Shown here: positions 21,373 to 32,364 of the stretch, piece after piece | Numbering within the stretch: position 1 is the stretch's first letter | How the letters are laid out: every line of letters begins with the position of its first letter | Assembly (NCBI GenBank): GCA_032622095.1 | Contig: CP136067.1 | Coordinates: 80,750,705-80,814,704 of the forward strand | Direction of reading: 5' to 3' | DNA: 64,000 bases | Source of the DNA: Siphonodentalium dalli | Taxonomy: Eukaryota > Mollusca > Scaphopoda > Gadilida > Siphonodentaliidae | Notes under the pieces: model-generated | The model's database searches: none | The model's input: the letters and a program-made list of their open reading frames with translations, nothing else | Told to the model about the DNA's origin: nothing | Made by a program: the position numbers and the translations under genes

Positions 21373-21573
21373 ACCTATTTTGTGTCAGGAATCTCTGATT
21401 GTAACATCCATAAATTTGCTAAAAACCACTATGGACAATATCAATCAGTGGAATGTACTGAATCATGAAAGATATAATTAAATAAATGAGTCTGAGAGGT
21501 ATAAAAATTGCACATTGTACACACACAGCTTAAGACTAAATATCGGTCCAAAACAAAACACACACTAAAATAT

Positions 21574-21753
21574 ACAGTAATGTCCTAAATAATCGACCCA
21601 TAAATCACAGCAAAATTATGGGAAATTTTTCAGGATTTAGTTGGAAATATGGCTTGTTGCCATTCATCAGAAAGCCATATTTCCAACTAAATCCTGAAAA
21701 TTTCCCATAAAATCAGTTGTGGTTAAAGAGTCATATACTTCGGGCATTATTGT
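21574..21753. mobile_element. family A foldback, diverged copy
   Basis: ACAGTAATGTCCTAAATAA ... TCGGGCATTATTGTA with a shortened centre (ATTCATCAGAAAGCC then CATATTTCCAACTAAATC) and more substitutions than other copies, so it is an older insertion. TA lies at both ends. Confidence 0.78.
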
Positions 21754-21766
21754 AGTAAGACATCTG

Positions 21767-21893
21767 TTAACCCTTTCTTTGCAAAATACTCATTGCTTAA
21801 TTTTCCTGAAAACCTATCCAGATGAACAATAGACCATTCAAATGTATATTTTTATTATAACTAAGTGGGAGAATCCATTTAGTACAGAAAGGC
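21767..21893. mobile_element. family C (TTAA) element, internally shortened
   Basis: TTAACCCTTTCTTTGCAAAA, TACTCATTG, CCAGATGAACAATAGACCAT and GAATCCATTTAGTACAGAAAGG match family C in order. The terminal AAAGGGTTAA has become AAAGGCCG. Confidence 0.65.
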
Positions 21894-22559
21894 CGCCCCG
21901 GCCCTGCATCTGGTGCCCCTGACAGCTCTTTACGATTGAACTACTTCTTCTGACATAACTAATAAAATTGGTCATTGCTCAAGGCTGAGACTAAACTTTT
22001 GCCTTTAGTTATCAACAAGTTATTTTCCCTCTCATGATTGCCTTATTACAATGCCCCTAGTCTAACAAACATTAATATGAAAGAGAAAGAAACTAGAAAA
22101 ACCAATAATCATTGATATAATCATTCACAAGAAATGTCATAACTCCTCTTAGGGAAAATATAACTTAAATGAAATCAAAATGTTTACTGGTCCCCATGAA
22201 TAAGTATCATAGGCTAAATGACCCAGACGCGCCATTGCTTATTCACCATGACGCAGACAATGAATTTATTGGATAAAACTAACATGATTAATACTGGACA
22301 TTAACTCTCTTAAATGGGCATAATTTATTTAGAAAACTTATCGATAAATTATCATTATGCTGAATGAGTAAGTCATAATGATATTTATTTGGTAATAGGA
22401 CACAATGAGATACAGTTGGGGCCAAAAATAGTTACTGTGTACTTGTATTAATTTCATTTAACCCTTTGAACCTAGTCCTTCTGATAAGAATTGACTTCAA
22501 ATTTGAATGCTCTATATATAATACTGATTTATTCTAACTTTGATGGTGAAAATATTTTA

Positions 22560-23010
22560 TGTGGTTCCAGTTTTAGTATATACCAGCTTATGTGCCCAAC
22601 TTCGTCTGGGCTATTTAGGGATTTCTTTGTGATTGCCTCCATCTGGGCAGAATATACAGTGTCTGGACAAACTATTGTTCGATCGGTCCATAAATATGCC
22701 TATATGAGCATAGATAAATGAGGTCAAGGACATAATTGCACATGAAATTGGACCCACCCATATTGTTCCCGGGATCAAAGTAGGCCTACATACCAAATTT
22801 GAATCGGATCGGTCAAGGTCCAGAAATATAAGCGTATATGAGCAAGGTCAAGGACACTGTCGAATATGAAATTGGACCCACCCATATTGTTTCTGAGATC
22901 AAAGTAGTCCTACATACCAAATTTGAGTCGGATCGGTCAAGCAGTTTTTGAGTCTATAACACACATACAGACAGACAGACAGAGGTCTTCACAATATATA
23001 GGAGATGTAT
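22560..23010. repeat. non-coding tail of an RTE-like or SINE-like repeat
   Basis: Two tandem copies of GGACCCACCCATATTGTT ... AAGTAGGCCTACATACCAAA ... GAATCGGATCGGTCAAG occur near 22750 and 22873. They are followed by CAGTTTTTGAGTCTATAACA and a (CAGA)n run. This order is the usual 3' end of certain invertebrate retroposons (family knowledge). No ORF accompanies it. Confidence 0.55.
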
Positions 23011-23997
23011 TGAAGTGAATTAAGTTTGGCAGTGAAGGGTGCAAGGCTTCCAGCTCTTCCTGTGTCAAGATAACATATGGAATTATTAATGTACGCTTCC
23101 TTCACCATAAACCATGGGTACTTGATAGGTGAGAGTGGTTGTTTATCTGATAATGAAGGCCTACTGTTGGAGCATACCACTTTATATGAATGGGATAAGT
23201 TAGTGCTTTATTTACACGAGCTTCCTGCAAAGAACCTATTGCGTAATACCAACGTCAGCTCATGTTTTTTATCGTGGGAGTTACATCTATATTGGCTCCA
23301 GCAATCTGTTTCCTCTTCTCTCATGGCACATCAGTACTGCTGTAAATCACTGACATGAAATATATGAGGGAATATATGGCATTTATATTTAATTTTTGCA
23401 CGGAGTTTTAGAGAACTTTCATCAAATAACTCATGTTTGGTGTGCAGCGCTGTAGTGTACCATGACATCGATAATACTGGTACATTTATATATTGTACTA
23501 GTGATATCAATAGAATTAATGGGCCTTAAATTTTTCATACCAGGGTTGACCAGATAGACATTGGTATTGTCTGATTTGTGTATGACTGAATTTTGACAAT
23601 TATTTTTTGAATATTTTGGCACAAAATAGAGCTTATGTTTGACTTTATATTGGGGTTGATTTTGTTGTCCTTGCACTAAAAGTGTTAAGGTCTATATATC
23701 ACATTCATGATTAGTTTTACTGAAATGAGCTACCTCTGTTATGATATGCATCACAATGAAACTTACCACCTATATATTGAAACTTATAGGGGCGCCGGAG
23801 GAAAGAGGCACTGGACAGTGGGGGGGGGGGGGGGGGGGGTGGCATGGCATTGCCTCTTCTACCTCCACCATGTTCCTTCCTGGAACCAAAGTATATATCG
23901 CAGTAAAATATGATGTGTAAAAGGAATGTTTCTATGTTGTTTGAAAGAGAAATAGATCTATTCTGGTGGTTCAGCATGAACTTGAGTTGTAAATGTA
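23011..23997. other. no supported gene; 20-G run
   Basis: Frames of 63-93 codons are present without motifs. A run of 20 G (23820-23839) is the longest homopolymer in the window. Confidence 0.4.
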
Positions 23998-24257
23998 TTA
24001 ACCCTTTGAGTGCCAGGGGCCGATCTCATCGGCCCTAAACCCAGCTAAACCTACAAAATAAGTCTGTTAAAGAATATAAGAATAAATTATTAAAATTGTA
24101 AAAAATTGTAAAAACAAAAAAAAATATATATATGTTAGGCCAATGCATTCTCTTATATATGCGAGGCGACCTATGGTCGACTCGCATATATAAAAGAATG
24201 CATTGGCACAGGGTATATGGGTTGATACAAAAATTGACCTGGCACTCAAAGGGTTAA
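23998..24257. mobile_element. piggyBac-like element (CCCTTTGAGTGCCAGG ends)
   Basis: TTAACCCTTTGAGTGCCAGG at the left and CCTGGCACTCAAAGGGTTAA at the right form a 20-bp perfect terminal inverted repeat including TTAA. The interior has only the second hairpin of family B (GGCCAATGCATTCTC ... GCGAGGCGACC/GGTCGACTCGC). The TIR resembles piggyBac termini, and TTAA is the piggyBac target. This copy links family B to that superfamily. Confidence 0.85.
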
Positions 24258-24272
24258 AACTGTTTAACCTGG

Positions 24273-24525
24273 TTTATCCCTTTCTTTACTAAATACTCAT
24301 TGACGAGTAGTTTCCTTAGGAAATGTTCAGATAGTAATTTTGTTTGTTGAACTTCAACTTATTAACTGAATATTTGCCATGAAACCAGCTGTTTCTTGTA
24401 TTATCTGATTTTCTGTCTGTTGTCTGTTTATGCATGAAGAACACCCCTCCAAATTAATAATAGACCATTCCAATTTACACTTTTATAAAGGAATGGGATA
24501 ACCCATCTGGTAAAGACAGGGTTAA
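24273..24525. mobile_element. family C (TTAA) element, complete copy
   Basis: Starts TTATCCCTTTCTTTACTAAA and ends GGTAAAGACAGGGTTAA. Interior words TACTCATTGACGAGTAGTTT, CCTTAGGAAATGTTCAGATA, CCTCCAAATTAATAATAGAC and GGGATAACCCATCTGG are shared with copies at 35851, 38511 and 39453. TTAA ends with CCCTTT suggest another piggyBac-like non-autonomous family. Confidence 0.7.
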
Positions 24526-24733
24526 CATTTTGTATATGCCAGCTCTATATTCAAATGTAGCTCACCAGATTGATGACACACTTAATTATGTAGTCCTGTA
24601 ACTACATATAACCCATTTGTTTGTTATGTGCCATCACTGATGGTGTATAAGGTTAGCAATAGAGGTTGAGATATAGTTCAATAAATTGGCAGCCATTCCC
24701 CACAAGCCTGAGTTTAGAGTGCCTGTCATTTGC

Positions 24734-24842
24734 AGAATGAGGTCCCCAATGGGTGAATTTAGTGACACTATCCCGCATAGCGGGCTATCATCACCAAGTT
24801 CACCCTCTGGGGACCTCATTCTCTTTCGGCCTCATCTGCTAT
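24734..24842. mobile_element. family D hairpin
   Basis: GAATGAGGTCCCCAATGGGT ... TCACTATCCCGC/GCGGGCTATCATCACC ... CACCCTCTGGGGACCTCATTC folds as a hairpin of about 45 bp. The same paired segments occur twice in the complete family D element at 44156-44611. Confidence 0.7.
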
Positions 24843-25184
24843 GGGAGACATAGACTCAGATTGTATGGGCAGCCAAATTAACATATACTCAAATATTTGG
24901 AGATATCTCTAAATAAGATAAGATCATCCTGCTCAAGACTAGATGAGGTTAAAGCGGATTCTATCACCGACCTGTGCACAAATCTGGAATGATACTGTCC
25001 TTTGTATAGTATGTTTCATGTCCCATGGACAACTAATTAAATCACTGTGTTACTTTGCCCGGACTTTGTTTGGAAATAAACCATAGCTGGTTGATTACTG
25101 TGTGATACTTTCCCCCCTCGGGCAATGCAAATTATAGTCAGTTATGTTGGAAGGGTGATGTTAGAAGTTTTATAAATCTGAACC

Positions 25185-25346
25185 TCCCCATTATCTGAAC
25201 ATTTCCCACTAATGTATAGAGGAATCCTTCTGTACTTGTATCTTTCGTCTGTTCATATTACCTGAACATCTCTCAGAATTAATAATACACCACTCAAATA
25301 TATTTTTTTATAACTGAATGTTTTCAATATCACTGGTATAAAGAAA
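25185..25346. mobile_element. family C fragment
   Basis: CCATTATCTGAACATTTCCC, CTTCTGTACTTGTATCTTTC, CCTGAACATCTCTCAGAATT and ATAAAGAAAGGGC match the right two-thirds of family C. The left TTAA end is not visible. Confidence 0.55.
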
Positions 25347-25572
25347 GGGCTTCATAATTCATCTCACATGGAGATACTTCAAATTGTGTAATATCCAGGA
25401 TGTACCTGGGTATTATTCTTACCTGTGCATGCGTGACAAGCGTCTCAGTCATATGGAAATTAAGGGAGGGGAAAATCACGCTACAGGAAATATGCATACA
25501 TTCACAGAGAACTTATTGAGTACAGCATACATACTGCGATGTAATGAGCATTTTGTGCATAACATCAGATGT

Positions 25573-25746
25573 ACAGTAATGCCCTAAGTAATCAAACCCT
25601 TAACCACAGCAGAATTATGGGTAACTTTTCAGGTTTTAGTCGGAAATATGGCTTGTTGCCATTCACCGGAAAGCTCTCACTAAATCCTGAAAAGTTACCC
25701 ATAATTCTGCTGTGGTTAAGGGGTCGATTACTTAGGGCATTACTGT
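25573..25746. mobile_element. family A foldback with one arm shortened
   Basis: TACAGTAATGCCCTAAGTAA to GGGCATTACTGTA. The left arm is full but the right arm lacks the segment between GAAAGCTCTCA and CTAAATCCTGAAAAG, so the loop is asymmetric. TA flanks both ends. Confidence 0.85.
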
Positions 25747-26090
25747 AGGGCTATCATGTAGGTGTTTTAAAACAAAATTCCTTACTGGAACTGAAACTTT
25801 GGAATGTCGAACGTTATCATGAAACCCACGCAGCTCATTGAATGATTCAAATTAAAGGCATGTGGCTAGTTTGAACCCCAACACTATATCTATATTTGCG
25901 AATGTCTGTCCGTCTGTCTGTGTTTCATAGAAAATATATCGCTCCAAAGAGGTCTATCATGGATATCCATTTATGAGGAATATAATGGTGCAGGTACACA
26001 TTTTCTAAAGTAAAGTCTTTGGGTCAGGGACAGGAGAAGGTTCGAGGTACAACAAAATCGATGAATTTTTTTTGTCACCGATTGATATCA

Positions 26091-26144
26091 AACCCTCTGG
26101 GGACCTCATTCTGCAAATGTCACCATATTCCCAGGCCTGAATGC
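26091..26144. mobile_element. family D 3'-end fragment
   Basis: CCCTCTGGGGACCTCATTCT, GCAAATGTCACCATATTCCC and AGGCCTG match the right end of the 44156-44611 element. It lies only about 60 bases upstream of the acceptor used by the first coding myosin exon. Confidence 0.7.
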
Positions 26145-26203
26145 AGGATTGTGGCATTTCAGTAACAGATATCTAATCTAATATATGCATTTACTATTTG
26201 TAG

Positions 26204-26345
26204 ATGAGATATGGCGCTACATAAAGTTTCACTGGATATTCTGGAGAATAATGTTGGGGTCAGTGATTGTGTGCTTTTAGACCCTCTCACAGAAGACGCT
26301 TTTATACATAACATAAAACAGAGGTTCAACCATGAACAAATCTAT
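26204..26345 (+). CDS. myosin-I exon 1 (first coding exon; CDS from 26211)
   Basis: Codes for residues 1-45 beginning MALHKVSLDIL and ending NHEQIY, the N-terminal segment before the motor's first strand; VLLDPLTEDAF matches the VLLEPL...F region of Myo1a/b. The ATG at 26211 has G at -3 and G at +4, a good context. The donor is TAT|GTAAGT (phase 0). The likely acceptor is TTACTATTTGTAG at 26203, making seven bases of 5' UTR in this exon. An alternative acceptor, GCATTTCAG at 26162, would lengthen the UTR. With the first acceptor, an ATG at 26204 opens a six-codon frame (stop at 26222) overlapping the main start. Confidence 0.85.
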
Positions 26346-27095
26346 GTAAGTATTCATATAATAATGCTCCAGCAATGGATAATAATAAATGAGAATTAGG
26401 CCTATTGCAACATAGATGTATTCAGTCATCCAGACTACAAGTTACAACAACAACATACACCATCTAATTTAACATCACTGATGACTTTCTGCCACCGAAA
26501 ATAAAAAAAAATGAATGTCACTTAAAAACTAGACTCAAAATGCCAAATAATGTCATTTATTTATTGAAAACTTAAAGCAATAATTATTAATATCCATCTA
26601 CCATGGTATATCATCGACACTATATGAAATCATCAGATAAAGAATTGTCACTTCCAGTTAAAAACATGTAATTTCATACACTAGAATCTGAGGCTGCCCT
26701 AATTTCAAATACCACACCCAAAACTATTTTGCCCTTTTTCTTCGCTGATTTTTTTTTTGATCATTGTTAACCCTTTGTTGGGTAGAACAACATTCTTGTC
26801 GATGTACGGTTGACATTTATGTTGTTTACGGTAGTTTTGGATAATATTATGTTACCTTGTACAGAATTTTTTTTAAATCATCTCCAAAGAGGAAACTGTC
26901 ATTGGATATAATGAGGATGGATATTATTTGTATTATTTACATTGATTCATGCTTTTAATATTAAATGTTGGCTGTTAGTCCCAAAACATAACATTTATAT
27001 TAAATCAGAGCAATATTTGAGAGTGTTTAATAGCTCTGTTTGAATAGTCGGTTCCACCCGACTGTGGACCCGACTAGTTGGCTGTATGATTTTTT

Positions 27096-27660
27096 AGCTC
27101 ACCTGAGACGAAGTCTCCGGTGGAGCTATAGTCATCACTCCTGGTCCATCGTCCGTCCGTGCGTCCATCCGTCCGTCCGTCCGTCAACTTTAAAAAAAAC
27201 ATCTTCTCCTCTGAAACCATCATACCGAATTGGTTCATATTTGTTGTGAATGTTCCCTATGTGACTCTCATTCAGATTTGTTCAAATGAGGTCACTTGGT
27301 CAAATAGTTGCGAAGCCAGGGCCATAACTCTATTCCTCCATAGTAATTCTTAGAACGACTTCTTTTACTGAACTATAAGGCCATATGGATTCATATTTGG
27401 TGTGGATGTTCCCTAGTTGACTCAAATTCAGATTTGTTAAAATGAGGTCACCAGGTTGATTAGTTGAGAAACCAGGGCCATAACTCTATTCCTCCATAGT
27501 AATTCTTAGAATGACTTCTTCTTTTGAACCATTTGACCGATTTAGCTTACATTTGGTATGGAGAGTCCTTGTGTGACTGGGGTTCAGATTTGTTCAAATG
27601 GGGTCACTGGGTCAAATAGGGGCAGAGCCAGGGCCCAGGGACATAACTCTTTTAATTTTT
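27096..27660 (+). repeat. TCACCTGAGACGAAGTCTCC repeat with ~155-bp tandem units
   Basis: AGCTCACCTGAGACGAAGTC is followed by GGAGCTATAGTCATCACTCC, a GTCCGTCC run, then three tandem units of TTCATATTTGNTGTG ... GATTTGTTCAAATGAGGTCA ... CCAGGGCCATAACTCTATTC with a period of about 155 bp. This head-plus-tandem layout is a dispersed repeat type I associate with mollusc genomes; the taxonomic link is from memory and unverified. Confidence 0.7.
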
Positions 27661-28002
27661 TTTGTTTAAATCCATGTTTTAAATCCTTGCCCCCTCAATC
27701 CCCCCCACCACCACCACTGAATGTCCCTGCCACCCCACACCAGATCCTTGCAAGGTTCACACCATTAAAAGCCTTACACTTTAGTTATATGACATGCCAG
27801 GAGCTGCCAGCCTTAATTCTCACAGTGCTCACTGCTGTGTGTCCAGTCATTATAAAGTAATTAACTTTTATCTCAATATCCACATTTATCAGGCTGGGAG
27901 AGAATGAGGTGTGTGAATGAAATTTAATCCTATGTGTTTACAGCAATCTCAAATACAACTCTAACTGTTTGACAGTTTACACATTTTATAATAGTATTAG
28001 TA

Positions 28003-28610
28003 TTAACCATTTCATTACCAGAGCTATGCTGGTACAGCAAAAAGACCCTGCACCAGTGTATTCTCCTATATATAAGAGAATACACTGGGGATCAAGGAAA
28101 TATTGTTAGGCCAATTTTGTCAGACATCCAAATAAATCAGACATGTCCTATTCTCGCAGGGATGTCCCCACATATGTTTGGGGAGGGGGCAAATTTCTCA
28201 GATTTGTTCATTGAGATGTAATTTTTTTTCCAAAACCAATTACGTATACTAAAATAAAATGAATATAAAAAATAGACCATTGATCAAGAGAAATGAGCTC
28301 CTAGTTTTAATATTTGTCCAATATTTATTATTTTATAACAAGGTACTAGTATCATGCCAGTGCATTGTCTTATATATATGTGAGTGTCCCATAGGTAGCC
28401 TCACCTAAGAGAATGCACTGGCTCTCAAGGTTAAGGAAATATTGTTAGGCAAATGTAGACAAGCATCCAAATAAATCACAGATGTCCTATTCTTGCAGGG
28501 ATGTCCCCATGGGTTGAGGGGGTGGAATGAGCAGATTTGTTAAATGAGATGTAATTTGTTTTCTCAAAATTAATTATTTAGACTAAAATGAATATAAAAT
28601 AGTAAACTAC
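28003..28610. repeat. family B fragment plus flank, duplicated in tandem (~340-bp unit)
   Basis: The first unit has TTAACCATTTCATTACCAGA, one hairpin and AAATATTGTTAGGCCAATTT, then non-B flank ATCCAAATAAATCAGACATG, GCAGGGATGTCCCC. The second (from about 28352) repeats GCCAGTGCATTGTC ... AAATATTGTTAGGC and the same flank. The shared non-element flank shows duplication after insertion. Confidence 0.65.
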
Positions 28611-28930
28611 TTAATTTTTTAACCCCACAGATTACATTATATAAAATATATGCCATATTATATACCATTTGAAAGAGGAAGCTCCAAAACATTGTATTAT
28701 CAACTTTTCCAGTATAATAAACTGTGGACATGTTGTTTTTATTGAGTTGCCAAAGAGTTTTGTCATCTAGATTGCAGTAAAAAGCAAAATTATTTTCAAT
28801 GCAGGGGGAATAACTCTATATATTAAAGATGGAGTTCTTCCCCTTCCATTGAAAAGTTTGAATTCTGTTGCATTCTGGGATCCAAAGGGGGGGGGGGGGG
28901 GAAGTCATTCTATAATTTCAGTAGTTTTTG

Positions 28931-29330
28931 GCTCACCTGAGACGAAGTCTCCAGTGGAGCTATAGTCATCACTCCTCGTCCGTCCGTCAGCAATTCTTTG
29001 AACTTCTCCTCTGGAACCATAAGACCGTATGGGTTCATATTTGGTGTGGATATTGCCTTGGTGACTCACATTCAGATTTGTTCAAATGGGGTCACTGGGT
29101 CAAATGTGGGCAGGGACATAACTCCAAAAAATATTAAACATTGCAAGTGAAGTCTGACATTTTATAAACATTTCGTGGAGATCTGCTAGAGGTCATTAAT
29201 TCCCAATTACAACATCAATCTATTACCTTGGGTGACAGATTTGTGAAAATGGTATTACAAAGTCGAATAAGGGCATTGCCAGAGACATAACTATTTCACA
29301 ACATATTAATTCTTAAAATATGTATGGAAG
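28931..29330 (+). repeat. second TCACCTGAGACGAAGTCTCC repeat
   Basis: GGCTCACCTGAGACGAAGTC, TGGAGCTATAGTCATCACTC, a short GTCCGTCCGTC run, GGAACCATAAGACCGTATGG and TTCAGATTTGTTCAAATGGG follow the same order as 27096-27660 but with a single clear tandem unit and more decay. Confidence 0.65.
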
Positions 29331-31120
29331 AGCCAAGAACTAGTTGGCTTATTTAGCATGGAATGTTCTTGTTTGACTGCAATACAGATATTTTTAATGG
29401 GGTAACCTGGAAAAATAGGGGCCAAGCGAAGGACAGTTTCCTTCTTAATATGCTTCCTTCACAAGGACCATCAGGTCTATTTTATAAAAAGGTGCTTGTG
29501 AGATTGGAAATTTCCAACAATTGGGAAAGTTTGAGATGTCAATTGTGTAATTCCAACCTAAGACTTGGGAGTCTTGAGCCTAGTCGTGAGGGGACTTGTT
29601 GGGGAGGGGGGGGGGGTGATCAGTAGTGTACAGTTGGTAATTTGGCCACATATCCTGTTTAGATCTACTTCTTTTAAAGTGATTATGAAAAGTTCCAACT
29701 ATTGTGGTCTCCAGAGTCCCAGTCTTATCAGTCTTTGCAGTCTGGTGAGCGACCCCACAGTCATTGACTGTCTTGTTTGTTACAATATGCGACAGCTACA
29801 ATATTTCTCAGTTTATTTGCAATAATATATTTGCCCATGGATATGACGTCATATATGACATACTCACCCGACAAAGGGTTAATCTGGACATAAAATTTAA
29901 CATTTCTTATACAACTGAAACCCTCACATTCTATGTCATCTATGTATGCATTTCAGTTAAATTGGTACATTAATATTGATATTCTGAGTTCATGGTGTTC
30001 ATTATTCCAGTTTGCAAGGTATTTTACAAAATAATATGAAAATTTGCCCGACAGCCCCAATTTATTTTAGACCTGTAAATAAGAGAAACATGTATTGATT
30101 GTATTTTGGTTTAAATTAAATGTAAAACAGGTTTTGTTAAAATTCTCCTGGAAACCTGAACACATCATTAACAAATGAGTCAGTAATTAACTTTTGGCAT
30201 TGGTTTTCAAATGTTGGTTTTAATCGAGAAATAATTTCAGAAATAAACTTGATGACTTCATGTTAAAATCAATAAGCTATGGTATTGTTGATTCAAATTA
30301 TTGATTGCTGGAAAAAAACAAGATCATTTATCTTATCTGATCACGCACACAGTGGAAGTGCAGCATGATCTCAGTGGACCTCAGAGACTAGTCTGAAATT
30401 CATACTTAATCATCATTCTTCATGGCAACTGACAATCCTCATTATGGTTGAGTGAATCAAGGCTTGAGTCAGTCTTTGAGAATCACACACTACAAGGCTA
30501 CATAGACAGGTTACTTTATACTCCTCCAGCTATTCACTCTTCACATTAATTTACCCTGGCTGCTATGGGGAACCCCTCTACAGGCCTGTGGTGATGAGTG
30601 TAAAGTTTTTATGATCTCAGCTGTTGAGTCTGAATAACCTCTTAATTAAGGATGGGACATATAATTACCTGAGACACATTAAAATCATGCTGTCATGCAG
30701 GCTAATAGCTTTTGTTCATCATCTCTGCTTATAGACTGTTGGAATATTATACACATATTTAAAGAAATGCTGATGACTTCCTCATTTAAAGATGTATTTA
30801 GTGTTCCAGACCTCCAGTTACAACAACAACAACAACAACAACAACAAAACATATCTTATTTGTCATAGATTTCTGTTTTTGATTTTTTGATAAATGTTGA
30901 AAACCAAATATGACACACAAACCAGACCTGTGAATACCAATAAAATAATTTTTGGTGTCCCTCTAAACATCATGAAATGAATACATACAAAATTCAATAT
31001 CAAACAAAATTTAATCTTTCATGTAGCAATTCTCGTTCAAAACATATTAATTTATACACTGTAATCTGAATTAAGATAGATTTCACAAATATTATCCTTG
31101 ACCCCTGAATACATCTTTAA

Positions 31121-31342
31121 TTAACCCTTTCATGATGAGAGTTGTGCTAGTGCAGCATTAAATATCCTGTGCCAGTGCATTCTCTTATATATCGGACTCT
31201 CCCATAGGGAGCCTTGGATATATAAGAAAATGCGCTGGCTTACAAACATTTTTAGGCCAATGCTTTCTCTTATATATGTGAGGCTCCCTATGGCACAGGG
31301 TTTTCGCAAAATTTCAGGAAGCTCCAGTCATGGAAGGATTAA
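31121..31342 (+). mobile_element. family B (piggyBac-like double hairpin)
   Basis: TTAACCCTTTCATGATGAGA to TGGAAGGATTAA. First hairpin complete (GTGCATTCTCTTATATAT ... ATATATAAGAAAATGCGCTGG). The second is truncated after GAGGCTCCCTATGG, where it runs straight into CACAGGGTTTTCGCAAAATT. Confidence 0.8.
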
Positions 31343-31365
31343 TATATATAATTAGTATATACATG

Positions 31366-31480
31366 TAAGAGAATGCACTGGCCTACTAATTCAAGGAAAA
31401 TATTTTTAGGCCAATGCATTCTCTTATATATGCGAGTCTCCCATAGTGAGGCTCCCTATGGGAGACTCGCATATACAAGA
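31366..31480 (+). mobile_element. family B central fragment
   Basis: AAGAGAATGCACTGGCCTAC, AAATATTTTTAGGCCAATGC, then the second hairpin around GTGAGGCTCCCTATGGGAGA. It lacks both TTAA ends and lies between two other B copies. Confidence 0.65.
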
Positions 31481-31500
31481 GAAAGGTAACACCCTGTTTA

Positions 31501-31764
31501 TTAACCCTTCTATGACTGGATCTTCCTGGAATTTTGCGAAAACCCGGTGCCAATGGATTCTCTTATATATGTCAGTCTCCCATCAGGAGCCTCGTATATA
31601 TTAGAGAATGGAATTGGCCTAACAATATTTACATTGCTCTTGTAAGCCAGTGCACTCTCTTTTATATGTGAGGCTTTTTATGGGAGACTCGCTTATATAA
31701 GAGAATTCACTGTTATAGGATCTTTAATGCTGTGCCAGTGCAGCTCCCATCATGAAATGGTTAA
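31501..31764 (-). mobile_element. family B (piggyBac-like double hairpin), reverse, complete
   Basis: TTAACCCTTCTATGACTGGA to CATGAAATGGTTAA. Both hairpins are present, and the tail GAATTTTGCGAAAACC and head CTGTGCCAGTGCAGCTCCC are in the reverse order relative to the 31121 copy. Confidence 0.82.
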
Positions 31765-32248
31765 AGCCACATGTGACATAATGTTCACAACTTCATATAT
31801 TGAAGAAGAGAGACTTGTATATCTTTATATGGAAAGAGCAATCAAATTATTTACAAAAGAAATTGAATCCTGACATATCAATGACAATTGCTCTTCAGAT
31901 ATGATGTGAAGGTCGACCATAAAATACGAGGCCTTTGTGATAGCTTTTCTCTTGTGCGCTTTTTGACGTTACATATATAAGTGTATCAACCATTGTGACA
32001 ATGATTAGGATAAATTGGATATTTGAAAATACACGAATCTGAGGACCGTTTCGGTTTTGATACCGAATTACACCGGTGATATCAACATCAAATCTCTAAT
32101 ATTCAGTCAAAGGGCTCTAAATATGAATGTCTCTATTGTCAATCTTTGAACTCCTCATTGAAATTAGAGACAAAAACTCTTAATGACCTAAATTTGTGTA
32201 TATATCAGTGTATTGATTATCATGAACACAATTCTCTTTATTCTTCAG

Positions 32249-32364
32249 ACATACATCGGTAATGTGGTCATCTCTGTTAACCCTTACAAGAAGCTGTCTC
32301 TATACACAAGCAACATTATAGATGAGTACCGAAGTAGGAACATCTATGAGTTACCTCCACATAT
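32249..32364 (+). CDS. myosin-I exon 2
   Basis: Residues 46-84 plus two bases of codon 85. Begins TYIGNVVISVNPYKKL, the conserved first core strands of the motor, and ends YELPPHI. The acceptor is TATTCTTCAG|ACA (phase 0) and the donor CATAT|GTAAGT (phase 2). The SVNPYK motif is diagnostic for myosin heads. Confidence 0.95.

Larger units (their letters stand above)
26346..32248 (+). other. intron 1 (5.9 kb)
   Basis: Holds two TCACCTGAGACGAAGTCTCC repeats (27096, 28931), a tandem-duplicated family B fragment (28003-28610), a 15-G run (28887-28901), an 11-G run (29606-29616), a (CAA)n microsatellite (about 30817-30846), and three family B copies in a row (31121-31764). 29730-30780 shows nothing recognisable. 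Confidence 0.8.

Noticed and set aside
26204-26224. ATG at 26204 as the true myosin start
   Set aside because: Its frame stops after six codons; the conserved protein begins at 26211.
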